Assembly: GCF_003731765.1 (NCBI RefSeq) | Contig: NZ_MOAL01000006.1 | Location: 130,563 to 194,562, forward strand | From: Pseudomonas chlororaphis | GTDB taxonomy: Bacteria; Pseudomonadota; Gammaproteobacteria; Pseudomonadales; Pseudomonadaceae | Length of the DNA stretch: 64,000 nucleotides | Reading direction: 5' to 3' | Shown: positions 17,901 through 26,896 of the stretch, one piece after another | Position numbering within the stretch: position 1 is the first letter of the stretch | Layout: each line of letters begins with the position of its first letter | Position numbers and translations under genes: made by a program | Notes under the pieces: generated by a model | Seen by the model: only the letters and a program-made list of their open reading frames with translations | The model's database searches: none | What the model was told of the DNA's origin: nothing

Positions 17901-18973
17901 GGTCGACCTCCACGCTTGAACACCAGAATCACGAAAAACGGCACCCCCACCAGGGCCGTAACGATGCCCACCGGCACCACCACGCCGGGCATAATCAGCT
18001 TGCTGGCAATGGACGACAGCGACAGCAGCAGGGCACCGACCAGGGCACTGGCCGGCAACACGAAGCGCTGGTCTTCACCCACCAGCATGCGTGCGATATG
18101 CGGCCCCACCAGGCCGACAAAACCGATGGTGCCGACAAAGGCCACCGCCATGGCGCTGAGCAGGCTGACCCGCAGCAGGGCCAGAAAGCGCAGGCGCCGC
18201 ACGTTCACCCCCAGGCTCTGGGCTCGGTCCTGGCCCATGCGCAACAGGGTCAGGGACGGCGCGGCGGCAAACGAAAAAGGCATCAGCAACAGGATCACCG
18301 CGGCCAGGATCCCCAGCTTGGGCCAGTCGGCCCGGGTCACGCTGCCCATGGTCCAGAAAATCAGCTGCTGCAGCACGTCCTCGGTCGCCACCAGTTGCAG
18401 CAGGGCCACCAAGGCGTTGCAACTGAACACCAGGGCGATGCCGAACAGCACCAGGCTCTGGCCCCCGGCCCCGCGCAGGCGCGACATGGCCTGCAACAGG
18501 AACACCGAGCCACAGGCGAAGACAAAGGCCCCCAGGGAGATGGCGCTGTTCTGGCTCAGCCACAGGCCACCCAGGGGAAACACAATCATCAGCGAGGCCC
18601 CCAGGGCCGCCGCCGAGGACACCCCCAGGGTGAAGGGGCTGGCCAGCGGGTTGTCGAGGATCGCCTGCATCTCGGCGCCGGCCAGGGACAGTGCGCAGCC
18701 CACCAGCACCGCCATCAGGGCGTAGGGCAGGCGCAGGTTCCAGATGATCACCCGCTCGGTGGCGCTCAACTGGTCCGGGTGCAGCAGGCCCTGGACGAGG
18801 GTCCACAGGCCCATGCCCGACGGGCCGCTGGACAGGTCCAGCAGCACGGCCAGGATCAGCCCCGCCGCCAGGGCCACCACCACCAGCCAGCGCCGGAACA
18901 GGCGCTGGCGATAGGCGCTGCTCAGTAGTTCCAGTTGCGCCGCGCGGGCACCGGCCAGGCTGAGATCAGTCAT
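17897..18973 (-). CDS. FecCD-family ABC permease for iron-siderophore uptake
   Basis: A 358-residue integral membrane protein with about ten transmembrane helices, the first being WLVVVALAAGLILAVLLDLSS. The family fingerprint LRLPYALMAVLVGCALSLAGAEMQAILDNPLASPFTLGVSSAAALGAS is clear by its parts: RLPY near residue 80 and NPLASP.TLG soon after. FecCD/BtuC permeases import Fe-siderophores or cobalamin. The start overlaps the substrate-binding-protein stop by eight bases and its end overlaps the ATPase start by four, so all three are one transcript. Confidence 0.93.
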   Translation of the reverse strand: MTDLSLAGARAAQLELLSSAYRQRLFRRWLVVVALAAGLILAVLLDLSSGPSGMGLWTLVQGLLHPDQLSATERVIIWNLRLPYALMAVLVGCALSLAGAEMQAILDNPLASPFTLGVSSAAALGASLMIVFPLGGLWLSQNSAISLGAFVFACGSVFLLQAMSRLRGAGGQSLVLFGIALVFSCNALVALLQLVATEDVLQQLIFWTMGSVTRADWPKLGILAAVILLLMPFSFAAAPSLTLLRMGQDRAQSLGVNVRRLRFLALLRVSLLSAMAVAFVGTIGFVGLVGPHIARMLVGEDQRFVLPASALVGALLLSLSSIASKLIMPGVVVPVGIVTALVGVPFFVILVFKRGGRP

Positions 18974-20093
18974 GGGCAGGGGCCGGGCTGTCGACCCAGT
19001 ACTGGCCGGCCAGGGGGATCTTCAGGAATTGCTGGTTGAGCTGGTCCAGGCTCTGTTGCGGGTCGAGGTCAGCGAAGCGCTCAGGGTGAACCCACTTGGC
19101 CAGGACTTCGATCGCCAGGATGTTGTAGGGCGAGTTGTAGAAGTCATGCCAGAGGCCGTGGCTGTGGCCTTCGCGGATTGCTCGCAGGCTCTGGAATTCC
19201 GGGCGCGCCAGGACCTTGGCCAGGGACGCCTGAGCCTGTTCCTGGCTGACGCCGGCACCCAGGGTGACGCCGGGGGCGTTATTGCCGCTGGCGATGTACA
19301 GGTCCGGGTCGGCCTTGAGGGCGTACTCGACGCTGATGTCGCCCAGGGCCCCGGGCACTACTTGGGCCGCGATGTTGCGCCCGCCCACAGTGTGGATGAT
19401 TTCACCCATGCCGCTGACCCCGGTGGTGTGCCCCGGTGCCTGCCAGACCCCGGCCAGGAGTTCCAGGAACACCTTCGGCCGCTGAGCATCCGGCAGCCCG
19501 TCCAGGGCCTGGGTGATCCGCTGCAGGTGCGCCTGGTAGAAGTCCAGGTAGGCCTGGGCCTGGGGCTCGCGGTCCAGGGCCTGGCCCAGGGCCAGGAGGC
19601 TGGTGCGGGTGCCTTCAATGGGCTTGATGCGGAAGTCGACGAACAGCACCGGCACCCCGGCCTGGGCCAGCACGTCGGCCACTGGGCTGTGCTCGGTAGG
19701 GCCGTGGCCGGAGATGCTGAACACCGCCAGGTCGGGCTTGAGGTCGAGGATTTTCTCGGCGCTGACGCTTTGCTCCGAGGCCTGGCCGATCAGCGGAATG
19801 TCATTGATGGCCGGAAAGGCCTGGGCATAGACGGCGAAGGTGTGGGGGTCGAGCTTGCGCATGTCGTTCTGCCAACCCACCACCCGGCCCATGGGCGCCT
19901 CGCGGTCGAGCAGGGCCAGGGCGCCGAGCAACCGGCCTTCGCCGAGCACCACGCGCTGGGCCGGGTGCGGGATGTCCACTTGGCGCCCGAGCACATCGGT
20001 GACCACCACTGCCTGGGCCTCGCTGGCGACCAGCAAGCTGCCGGCCAGGGCCAGGGCGCCGAGCCAGGTGGAGCGTTTACGAATGTTCAACAT
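18966..20093 (-). CDS. Periplasmic substrate-binding protein of the iron-siderophore ABC importer
   Basis: A 375-residue exported protein with the signal peptide MLNIRKRSTWLGALALAGSL...SEAQA and a class III (TroA/BtuF/FhuD-like) binding fold. VVTDVLGRQVDIPHPAQRVVL is the typical first strand of this family, and DLAVFSISGHGPTEHSP and DPDLYIASGNN are later conserved strands. There is no lipobox cysteine, so it is a free periplasmic protein. The ATG at 20093 has AAGGAG upstream at seven bases; a longer reading lacks this. It is followed directly by permease and ATPase genes and preceded by piuC, all in the same direction, so the PiuA-PiuC-ABC genes may form one iron-regulated unit. Confidence 0.9.
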   Translation of the reverse strand: MLNIRKRSTWLGALALAGSLLVASEAQAVVVTDVLGRQVDIPHPAQRVVLGEGRLLGALALLDREAPMGRVVGWQNDMRKLDPHTFAVYAQAFPAINDIPLIGQASEQSVSAEKILDLKPDLAVFSISGHGPTEHSPVADVLAQAGVPVLFVDFRIKPIEGTRTSLLALGQALDREPQAQAYLDFYQAHLQRITQALDGLPDAQRPKVFLELLAGVWQAPGHTTGVSGMGEIIHTVGGRNIAAQVVPGALGDISVEYALKADPDLYIASGNNAPGVTLGAGVSQEQAQASLAKVLARPEFQSLRAIREGHSHGLWHDFYNSPYNILAIEVLAKWVHPERFADLDPQQSLDQLNQQFLKIPLAGQYWVDSPAPAHD

Positions 20094-20116
20094 GGTGATT
20101 CTCCTTGGGCTGCGGC

Positions 20117-20797
20117 TCAGACATCGCTCCAGCGGCGCAGCAGGTTGTGGTAGGCGCCGCACAGTTGCAGCAGGGATTCTTCATCGGCCTGTTGCCCGGT
20201 GAGGCGTTGAATGGCGACGTCCATGTCCAGCAGCAGGCTGCGCTGGCTGTCTTCGCGGACCAGGCTCTCAATCCAGAAAAACGCGGCAATGCGTTCGCCC
20301 CGGGTGACCGGCGCAATGCGGTGCACGCTGGTGCCCGGGTAGAGCATCAGGGACCCGGCGGCGAGCTTCAGCGGGTGGCTGGCGAAGGTGTCGCGCACGA
20401 TCAGTTCGCCGCCGTCGTAGCTGTCCTGGTCGCTGAGAAACAGGGTGGCCGAGAGGTCGGTGCGTACCCGCTCGCGCACGCCCTTGATGCCCCGGATGGC
20501 ATTGTCGATATGAAAGCCGAAGGCCTCGCCGTCGCTGTAGCGGTTGAACAGTGGCGGGTAGATTTTCTTCGGCAGCGCTGCCGACATGAACAGCGGGTTG
20601 TCCGAGAGCCGGGCGAGGATGCGTTGGCCGATCTCGATGGCCAGGGGCGAGTCCTCCACCAGTTGCCGGTTGTGCTTGGCTTTGGCCGAGCCCAGGCCGG
20701 CAGTGGCCTTGCCGTCGACCCACGGCTGTGCCAGCAGTTGCCGGCGGATGGCGTCCACCTCGTCGGCGCTGAACACCTGAGGGATTTCCATCAGCAT
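20117..20797 (-). CDS. piuC: PKHD-type Fe(II)/2-oxoglutarate hydroxylase PiuC
   Basis: A 226-residue dioxygenase of the PiuC/YbiX family. The iron-binding facial triad is visible as His96-x-Asp98 (FGFHIDN) and His159 (TSVHRIAPVTRGER), with the 2-oxoglutarate-binding Arg following at 166 or 169. The length matches the family. In P. aeruginosa piuC sits beside the receptor gene piuA and is iron-repressed; its substrate is not established. Here it lies 27 bases downstream of a PiuA-like receptor gene and 23 bases upstream of the binding-protein gene, so the same pairing holds. Confidence 0.93.
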   Translation of the reverse strand: MLMEIPQVFSADEVDAIRRQLLAQPWVDGKATAGLGSAKAKHNRQLVEDSPLAIEIGQRILARLSDNPLFMSAALPKKIYPPLFNRYSDGEAFGFHIDNAIRGIKGVRERVRTDLSATLFLSDQDSYDGGELIVRDTFASHPLKLAAGSLMLYPGTSVHRIAPVTRGERIAAFFWIESLVREDSQRSLLLDMDVAIQRLTGQQADEESLLQLCGAYHNLLRRWSDV

Positions 20798-20824
20798 CGA
20801 CGGGCCCCTCGGTTGCGGTGCGGC

Positions 20825-23203
20825 TCAGAAGTCATAGTCGACACTCGCGGTCAGGGTGCGCCCGGCACCGGGAACGCCGTACAGCTGGAAGCCGTCGAGG
20901 GAGGCGCCGACCTGGCTGTAATAAAAGGTGTTGAACAGGTTGTTGAGGTTCAGGTTGAGGGTGGTCTGGCGATTGACCTTGTACTGCGCCGCCAGGTTTT
21001 GCAGCCAGTAGCCGGGGGCCTTTTCGTGGTCGCGCACATAGATCGGCGCCACGCCTGCCGGGCCACTGGCGTTGCTGCTGTTGTTGTTCAAACCGCCGAC
21101 GTATTGGTTGTCGCTGTAGCGCCGCCGGCCGACGTAGTTGGCGCCGTAGCTCAGGCTCAGGTCGTCGGTGAAGGCGTAGGTGGTCCACAGGTTGGCCGTC
21201 AGGTCAGGCACGTTCTTGGCTTCCTCGCCCTGGTTGATGCCTTTGGTCTGGGTGCTCTTGAGGGCCGAAAAACCGCTGTAGGCGCTCCAGCGCTCGGTGA
21301 GATTGCCTTGCAGGCCGATCTCCACGCCGTCCACCCGCTTGGCCGGCAGGGCTCGCACGGGCGCGGATTCGCCTTGCTGGTACTCCCAGGAGTTCTGCAA
21401 CTCGGTGCGAAACAGCGCGGCGGTGAGGTTCAGGCGTTCATCCAGCAGTTCCCACTTGGTGCCCACTTCATAGGTGGTGGATTTGGCCGGGGTGTAGTCG
21501 AGGGTGCTGGCGGCACCGTAGATCTGGTTGTTGGTCGAGGCGCCAATCGCCGACGGCTGGGCGGCTTCGCTGTAGGAGGCATAGACGCTGCCGTTGGGCA
21601 GGGGTTTGTAGACGATGCCGGCGCGGCCGCTCCAGGCGCCGTCGCTGCTGCTGATATCGGTTTCATTGCGCTGGCGGGTTTCGGCTTGCCAATGGTCGTA
21701 GCGCAGGGAACCGAGTACTTGCCACTGGTCGTTGAGGGTCAGGGTGTCGCTGAAATAGACGGCGGCGTCGTCGATCACCGAACGCGGTTCGCCTTCGCCC
21801 TTGCGCTGATAGGTACTGGCGAAACTGTGGGACGGGTCGGCCATGTCGAACCACAGGCTGCCGCTCGGCACCTTGGCGTTGCGGCTCAGGCCACCGTAGG
21901 TTTCGTGGTACAGCTCGACGCCGGTCGCCACCTGATGGCCCAGGCCCAGGGTGTCGAAGGCGAATTGGTAGTCGGTCTGGTTGTCGAGGATGGTGTAGCG
22001 CTTGGACTGGCCATAGTCGCTGCCCCGCAGCACGCCGTAGGCGGTGCTGGCGTTGTTCAGGTAGTCGGTGTAGGCGTTCACCGTGCTGCCCGGCACCTGG
22101 CTCAGGCCGCCAACCCCGGTGTAGCCGAGGGTGGCGCAGCGGTTGCCGGTGCACGTCCTGTTGCCATTGGCGTCGGCGGCAAAGAAGCGCGCGGGGGAGA
22201 GCACCGCAAAACTGTCGGTGCGTTGCCAGCGCAGTTGGTTGCGCAGGCTCGAGTCGTCGGCGAAGTCATGTTCCAGGCGGCTGGTGACCGACATCGTTTT
22301 GGTTTGCTGGGTGTAGGTGTCGGCGTCGCCGTACCAGTTGGAGCGCTTGACCCCGGGCATGCGGTCGCCATGGGTGCCCCGCAGGATCGGCACGCCGCCG
22401 TCCGGGGTGTTGTCGTCTTTCTGGTAGAACAGGTCGAGGAAAAAACGCGTGTCGGTGCCCAGGCCCGCGCCCAGGGATGCGGCCAGGCCGTAACGGTCGT
22501 AGTCGACGTTGTCGCGCTCGGACACCTGGTTGTAGTGGCGCATCAGGTTCAGGCGCACGGCGGTGGTGTCGTTGAGTTGCTGGTTGAAGTCCCCGGTGAC
22601 CCGGCGGTAAGCGTCGGTGCCAATGCCGGCAGACACCCGATTGGCATCCCCCAGGTGGGCTTCCTTGCTCTGCAGGTTGACGCTGCCGCCCACTGCCGAA
22701 ACCCCGGACTCCACAGAACCGGTGCCCTTGAACACTTCGGCCTGGGCCAGGTTGAAGGTGTCGGTGCGGGTCGACATGCCAGCGTCGCGCACGCCGTCGA
22801 CGGTCAGGCTTTGTTCTGAGGAAAACCCCCGGATGGAGAACATGTCGCCCCAGCCCAGGTTGCCCTCGCCGGACATAAAGGTGATGCCCGGTACGTTGCG
22901 CAACACCTCCTGCAGGCTTTGGGCGTTCTGCTCCTTGAGCACCTGCTGGGGCACCACAGTGATGCTTTGCGGCGCGTCCAGCAGGGGCGCGGTGATTTTC
23001 GCCGAGCTGACCCGATCGCTCTTGTAGGCGCTGCCGGGGGTGGCCTGGATTTGCGTGGCCGGCAAGCTGATGGTCGCCGCGTCGTTGGCCGGCTCGCTGT
23101 CAGCCAGGGCCTGGGGCGCTAAAAGGCTCAGGACGCTGAGCCCCAGCAAGGGGGCGAGGGTGGTTTGCAGGGGAAGGGATTTGGCTGGAGAAAACCCGGA
23201 CAT
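20825..23203 (-). CDS. piuA: TonB-dependent catecholate siderophore receptor, PiuA/Fiu-like
   Basis: A 792-residue receptor with a signal peptide ending near PQALA, a plug domain (LLDAPQSITVVPQQVL; VFKGTGSVESGVSAVGGSVNL) and a beta barrel ending in the canonical aromatic residue (SVDYDF). There is no STN domain. Pairing with piuC immediately downstream is the conserved arrangement for PiuA and Fiu, receptors for catecholate compounds. It differs from textbook loci in having a two-component system divergently placed 200 bases upstream, which may control it. The exact orthology to P. aeruginosa PiuA needs an alignment; the gene symbol rests on the plug sequence and on the piuC neighbour. Confidence 0.85.
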   Translation of the reverse strand: MSGFSPAKSLPLQTTLAPLLGLSVLSLLAPQALADSEPANDAATISLPATQIQATPGSAYKSDRVSSAKITAPLLDAPQSITVVPQQVLKEQNAQSLQEVLRNVPGITFMSGEGNLGWGDMFSIRGFSSEQSLTVDGVRDAGMSTRTDTFNLAQAEVFKGTGSVESGVSAVGGSVNLQSKEAHLGDANRVSAGIGTDAYRRVTGDFNQQLNDTTAVRLNLMRHYNQVSERDNVDYDRYGLAASLGAGLGTDTRFFLDLFYQKDDNTPDGGVPILRGTHGDRMPGVKRSNWYGDADTYTQQTKTMSVTSRLEHDFADDSSLRNQLRWQRTDSFAVLSPARFFAADANGNRTCTGNRCATLGYTGVGGLSQVPGSTVNAYTDYLNNASTAYGVLRGSDYGQSKRYTILDNQTDYQFAFDTLGLGHQVATGVELYHETYGGLSRNAKVPSGSLWFDMADPSHSFASTYQRKGEGEPRSVIDDAAVYFSDTLTLNDQWQVLGSLRYDHWQAETRQRNETDISSSDGAWSGRAGIVYKPLPNGSVYASYSEAAQPSAIGASTNNQIYGAASTLDYTPAKSTTYEVGTKWELLDERLNLTAALFRTELQNSWEYQQGESAPVRALPAKRVDGVEIGLQGNLTERWSAYSGFSALKSTQTKGINQGEEAKNVPDLTANLWTTYAFTDDLSLSYGANYVGRRRYSDNQYVGGLNNNSSNASGPAGVAPIYVRDHEKAPGYWLQNLAAQYKVNRQTTLNLNLNNLFNTFYYSQVGASLDGFQLYGVPGAGRTLTASVDYDF

Positions 23204-23403
23204 CGATGGCGGCCTGTTGGAAATTGGAATCGATCTTATTTACATTCGGTAGTCTAATAAGCCGCCCGGGCCGCCATGGCCGAGCTTTGTATCGGCAGGG
23301 CCGGAATTCGCGTCCCCACAACATTCCATTACATTTCCCCTGCGCAGACGCCGGCTTTTGCGCTACTGCTGAGCCTCCTGCGCTGTTTTGAAGAAGTGTC
23401 GCC

Positions 23404-24114
23404 ATGTCCAAGCAAGACCATTTACTGGTCGTCGATGACGATCCGGAAATCCGCCAACTGCTCTGCGATTACCTGTGTGAGGCGGGCTACCGGGTCAGCA
23501 CCGCTGCCGATGGCCGCGAGATGCGTCGGCGCCTGGAGCTGAACGTCATCGACCTGATCGTGCTCGACCTGATGCTGCCCGGTGAAGACGGCCTGAGCCT
23601 GTGCCGCAGCCTGCGGGCCAGCAGCAACACGCCGGTGATCATGCTCACTGCCCGGGGCAGCCTGATCGACCGTATCGTCGGCCTGGAAATGGGCGCTGAC
23701 GACTACCTGCCCAAACCCTTCGACCCCCGGGAGTTGCTGGTGCGAATCAAGGTGGTGCTGCGCCGGGTGCAGAGCTTTCCCGACCGGGCCCGGGTCGATG
23801 AGGCGACCTCAATTCGCTTTGCCGGCTGGCAACTTGATACCCGGGCCCGCCATGTGTTGTCGCCCGAAGGGGTGGTGATCAGCCTGGGCAATTCGGACTT
23901 TCGCGTGTTACGCCTGCTGTTGCAGTACCCCAACCGGCCCCTGAGTCGGGACTTTCTGCTCAACCATGCCTTTGACAAGGCCAGCACGCCTTTCGATCGC
24001 TCGATTGACGTGTGCATCAGCCGCCTGCGCCAGCAACTCACGGCCTCGCTGATCAAGACCGTGCGCAACGAGGGCTACATGCTCACCGCCGGCGATGTGG
24101 TGCTGGAATCGTGA
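23404..24114 (+). CDS. OmpR-family response regulator
   Basis: A 236-residue regulator: receiver domain (acidic pocket DDD at residues 11-13, phospho-acceptor Asp in VLDLMLPGEDG, Lys in DYLPKPFDP) and an OmpR-type winged helix ending RLRQQL...IKTVRNEGYML. The following kinase gene starts inside its stop codon (GTGA), so the two form a coupled pair. It is divergent from the PiuA-like receptor gene, from which control of that receptor or of the downstream ABC genes is inferred. It is distinct in sequence from the PfeR found at 52 kb. Confidence 0.93.
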   Translation: MSKQDHLLVVDDDPEIRQLLCDYLCEAGYRVSTAADGREMRRRLELNVIDLIVLDLMLPGEDGLSLCRSLRASSNTPVIMLTARGSLIDRIVGLEMGADDYLPKPFDPRELLVRIKVVLRRVQSFPDRARVDEATSIRFAGWQLDTRARHVLSPEGVVISLGNSDFRVLRLLLQYPNRPLSRDFLLNHAFDKASTPFDRSIDVCISRLRQQLTASLIKTVRNEGYMLTAGDVVLES

Positions 24115-25493
24115 GGCTGATCCCCGACTCGTTGTTCGGTCGCCTGGTGATCATCCTGGTGGTGGGCATGCTCGCCGCGCAGATCGCCACCAGCAGCATC
24201 TGGTTCGATGTGCGCCATCGCCAGGCCCTGGAAATTCCCGCGCGGCTGGTGGCCAGCCACCTGGCGGAAATCGTCCGTGTGGCCGAACGCAGCCCGCAGC
24301 AGGCCGACAGCCTGATCGAGATGCTCGACGGCCCCAACCTGCGCCTGAGCCTGGGCGCCGACCCCAGCCCCGAGCAGCCGTCGGACGAGCCCCGGGGCGC
24401 GCCCACGGTGCGCTTGCTGAACAAGGTGCTGCGCGAGCGCACCGGCCACGAGCAGAACTTGCGGGTGTTGCACCTGGCCCTGCTGGACCGGGACGAGCAG
24501 CCGGCCGGGTTGCCGGCGCTGCTGTCGGCGCGGCCCACGGTGGGGCATTTTGTGATTGAACTGCGCCTGCCCGACGGCCGCTGGCTGCGTGCCGATGCCC
24601 GGGAAGAGCAGGGCTGGAGCAGCCAGGCGCCTTGGTACCTGGTGATCGACTATGTGCTGCGCATCTACCTGTTGCGGATTCTGGTGGTGGTGCTGATCGC
24701 CCTGGTGGCGGTGCGCCTGGCGCTGCGGCCCTTGAGCCAGCTGACCGAGGCGGCCCAGGAACTGGGGCGCAACATCCAGCGTCCGCCCCTGCCACTCAAG
24801 GGGCCGGTGGAAGTGCGGCGGGCGGCCGCGGCGTTCAACCTGATGCAGCAACGGCTGATTGCCAATATCGCCGAGCGCACGCGTTTTCTGGCAGCGGTGT
24901 CCCACGACCTGCGCTCGCCCATCACTCGCATGCGCCTGCGCACCGAACTGCTGGCCGACAACCCGACCAAGGAGCGCCTGCGCAGTGACCTGGAAGACAT
25001 GGAGCAGATGGTCACCAGCACCCTGGATTTTGTCGCCAGCGGAGAAGTCAGCGAGCCGAAGCAGAGTCTGGATATCAACGCCTTGCTGCAAAGCCTGCAA
25101 AGCGATTTCCAGGACCTGGGGCTGGAAATCCCTTTGAGTGGCAGCGCCCATTCGCCTTTGCCGGGTTACGCCCGCAGCCTCAAGCGTTGCGTGCAGAACT
25201 TGCTGGAGAATGCGTTGCGGTATGCCGGTAGCGGGGTGTGCATGCACATCGAGGACGGCCCGCAGGCCCTGCTGATTGTGATCAGCGACGACGGTCCGGG
25301 GATTCCCGAGGATTTGCTGGAGCAGGTGCTGGAGCCGTTCTTCCGCGTCGATGCTTCGCGCAATGCACAGAACGGCGGGGTCGGCCTGGGCCTGAGCATC
25401 GCCCATTCCGTGGCCCAGGCCCATGGCGGCCACCTGCAGTTGCGCAATCGCCCGCAAGGCGGGCTGGAGGCGCTGTTGCGCCTGAGTCGTTGA
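24111..25493 (+). CDS. Sensor histidine kinase partnered with the upstream regulator
   Basis: A 460-residue membrane kinase. In order: TM1 (LVIILVVGMLAAQIATSSIWF), a periplasmic domain of about 150 residues, TM2 (YLLRILVVVLIALVAVRLAL), HAMP linker, dimerisation helix with the phospho-accepting His in VSHDLRSPITRMR, and an ATPase domain with N-box LENALRYAG, G1 DDGPGIPE and G2 GVGLGLSIAH. The GTG at 24111 overlaps the regulator stop codon and starts just before TM1; longer readings run backwards into the regulator gene. The periplasmic segment is long enough to sense a siderophore or other envelope signal, but the ligand is unknown. Confidence 0.92.
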   Translation: MRLIPDSLFGRLVIILVVGMLAAQIATSSIWFDVRHRQALEIPARLVASHLAEIVRVAERSPQQADSLIEMLDGPNLRLSLGADPSPEQPSDEPRGAPTVRLLNKVLRERTGHEQNLRVLHLALLDRDEQPAGLPALLSARPTVGHFVIELRLPDGRWLRADAREEQGWSSQAPWYLVIDYVLRIYLLRILVVVLIALVAVRLALRPLSQLTEAAQELGRNIQRPPLPLKGPVEVRRAAAAFNLMQQRLIANIAERTRFLAAVSHDLRSPITRMRLRTELLADNPTKERLRSDLEDMEQMVTSTLDFVASGEVSEPKQSLDINALLQSLQSDFQDLGLEIPLSGSAHSPLPGYARSLKRCVQNLLENALRYAGSGVCMHIEDGPQALLIVISDDGPGIPEDLLEQVLEPFFRVDASRNAQNGGVGLGLSIAHSVAQAHGGHLQLRNRPQGGLEALLRLSR

Positions 25494-25515
25494 GCCGCCC
25501 CAGACGTTGGGAAGT

Positions 25516-25535
25516 GCCCCGGGGTCAACCGGGGC
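25516..25535. terminator. GC-rich hairpin between convergent kinase and dctA genes
   Basis: GCCCCGG, a 6-base loop, then CCGGGGC, sitting in the 48-base gap between two converging genes. A stem of seven strong pairs is present; no T-run follows, so it is a weak candidate for a bidirectional terminator. Confidence 0.35.
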
Positions 25536-25541
25536 GTTGGG

Positions 25542-26846
25542 TTACAGCGCGGCGTGCGGGCTGCGTCCGAGCACTCGGGAGTATTCCTCCTTGGCCTGCT
25601 GCTCGGTGAACTCCCCGGACCATTTGGACACCACCACCGTCGCCACACTGTTGCCGATGGTGTTGCAGGTGGCGATCGCCATGGACATGAAGCGGTACAC
25701 GCCGAACAGCAGGGCCAGGCCTTCGGCGGGCAGCACGCCGATGGCGGTGACGGTGGCGGCAAACACCACGAAGCTGCCGCCGGACACCGCCGCCGCGCCT
25801 TTGGAGGTCACCAGCATGATGGCGATGATGCCCAGCTGTTGTTCCCAACTCAGGGGCACGCCGTAGGCGTTGGCGATAAACAGCACGCACAGCGACATGT
25901 AGATCGAGGTGCCATCCAGGTTGAAGGCGTAGCCGGTGGGCAGCACCAGGCCGACGCTCTGTTTCGAGCAGCCGAATTTCTCCAGCTTCTGCAGCAGGCG
26001 CGGCAGGGCGCTTTCCGAAGAGGCGGTGCCGAGAACGATAAACACTTCATCCTTGATGTACTTGAGGAAGCGCCACAGGCTGAACCCGGACAATCGGCAC
26101 ACCACGCCCAGCACCACAAAGATAAAGAAGGCCACGCAGACGTAGAACATCAGCACCAGGTTGGCCAGGGACATCAGCACCGCGGTGCCGTTGCTGCCCA
26201 CCGCGTAGGCCACCGAGCCGAAGGCGCCGAGGGGGGCGAACTTCATGATCAGGTTGATGAACTCGAAGAAGCACTCGGAGATGCGGTTCAGGCCGTCCTC
26301 GATCACCGAACGACGCTCGGGTTTCAGGGCCAGCAGGGCGAAGCCGAACAGCACCGAAATCACCAGCACCTGCAAGAGTTGCCCACCGGCGAAGGCGCCG
26401 ACGAAGTTGTCCGGGAAGATGCCGTAGATGAAGTCCATGGTCGAGGCCGGCGCATGGTCCTTGGCAACGGCCGCGCTGGCTGCCGCAGCCGCCGCGCTGC
26501 TGGGGTGGGCGTCGTGCATGCTGGAGCCGATCTGCAGCAGGTTGCCCCACAACAGGCCGATGGCCAGGGCGATGGTGGACACCACCTCGAAGTAGATCAG
26601 GGCGCGCAGGCCGACTTTGCCGACGCGCTTGATATCGCCCGCCGAGGCGATGCCGTGGACCACGGTGAAGAACACCAGCGGGGCGACGGCGGTCTTGATC
26701 AGCTTGAGGAAGATGTCGCCGAGGATCTTGAACTTGGCCGCCCATTCCGGCGCCAGGAAGCCGAAGGCGATGCCCAGCAACATGGCGGCGACGACCTGGA
26801 AGGTCAGGTCCTTGTAGAACGGTTTTTTTGCGGGGGTGGATGACAT
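25542..26846 (-). CDS. dctA: C4-dicarboxylate/proton symporter DctA
   Basis: A 434-residue DAACS-family transporter that imports succinate, fumarate, malate and related acids. Eight membrane helices plus two re-entrant loops are expected; the family motifs SSESALPRLLQKLE (first hairpin) and GYAFNLDGTSIYMSL (substrate and cation site) are present. An Ala-rich insert of about 15 residues (SSAAAAAASAAVA) follows the second or third helix. The ATG at 26846 begins the standard MSSTPAKKPFYKDLTFQV start. It lies 155 bases downstream of a fumarase-superfamily lyase gene with a REP doublet between them, suggesting joint use of a substrate whose cleavage gives a C4 acid. I see no DctD/sigma-54 promoter motif just upstream. 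Confidence 0.93.
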   Translation of the reverse strand: MSSTPAKKPFYKDLTFQVVAAMLLGIAFGFLAPEWAAKFKILGDIFLKLIKTAVAPLVFFTVVHGIASAGDIKRVGKVGLRALIYFEVVSTIALAIGLLWGNLLQIGSSMHDAHPSSAAAAAASAAVAKDHAPASTMDFIYGIFPDNFVGAFAGGQLLQVLVISVLFGFALLALKPERRSVIEDGLNRISECFFEFINLIMKFAPLGAFGSVAYAVGSNGTAVLMSLANLVLMFYVCVAFFIFVVLGVVCRLSGFSLWRFLKYIKDEVFIVLGTASSESALPRLLQKLEKFGCSKQSVGLVLPTGYAFNLDGTSIYMSLCVLFIANAYGVPLSWEQQLGIIAIMLVTSKGAAAVSGGSFVVFAATVTAIGVLPAEGLALLFGVYRFMSMAIATCNTIGNSVATVVVSKWSGEFTEQQAKEEYSRVLGRSPHAAL

Positions 26847-26896
26847 GTCTGTGATCTCATTGTTGTTATGGTTCGGGTACTGAAAACGGCGGAGAA

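Noticed and set aside
20105..22819. A 904-codon open frame on the plus strand, opposite piuC and the PiuA-like receptor gene
   Set aside because: It has no motif or signal peptide, is rich in Gly/Val/Ala/Gln repeats, and mirrors the receptor's codons: a high-GC antisense shadow.
23220..23265. A possible Fur box between the PiuA-like gene and the response regulator gene
   Set aside because: AT-rich, but no 19-base window matched the Fur consensus well enough by eye.
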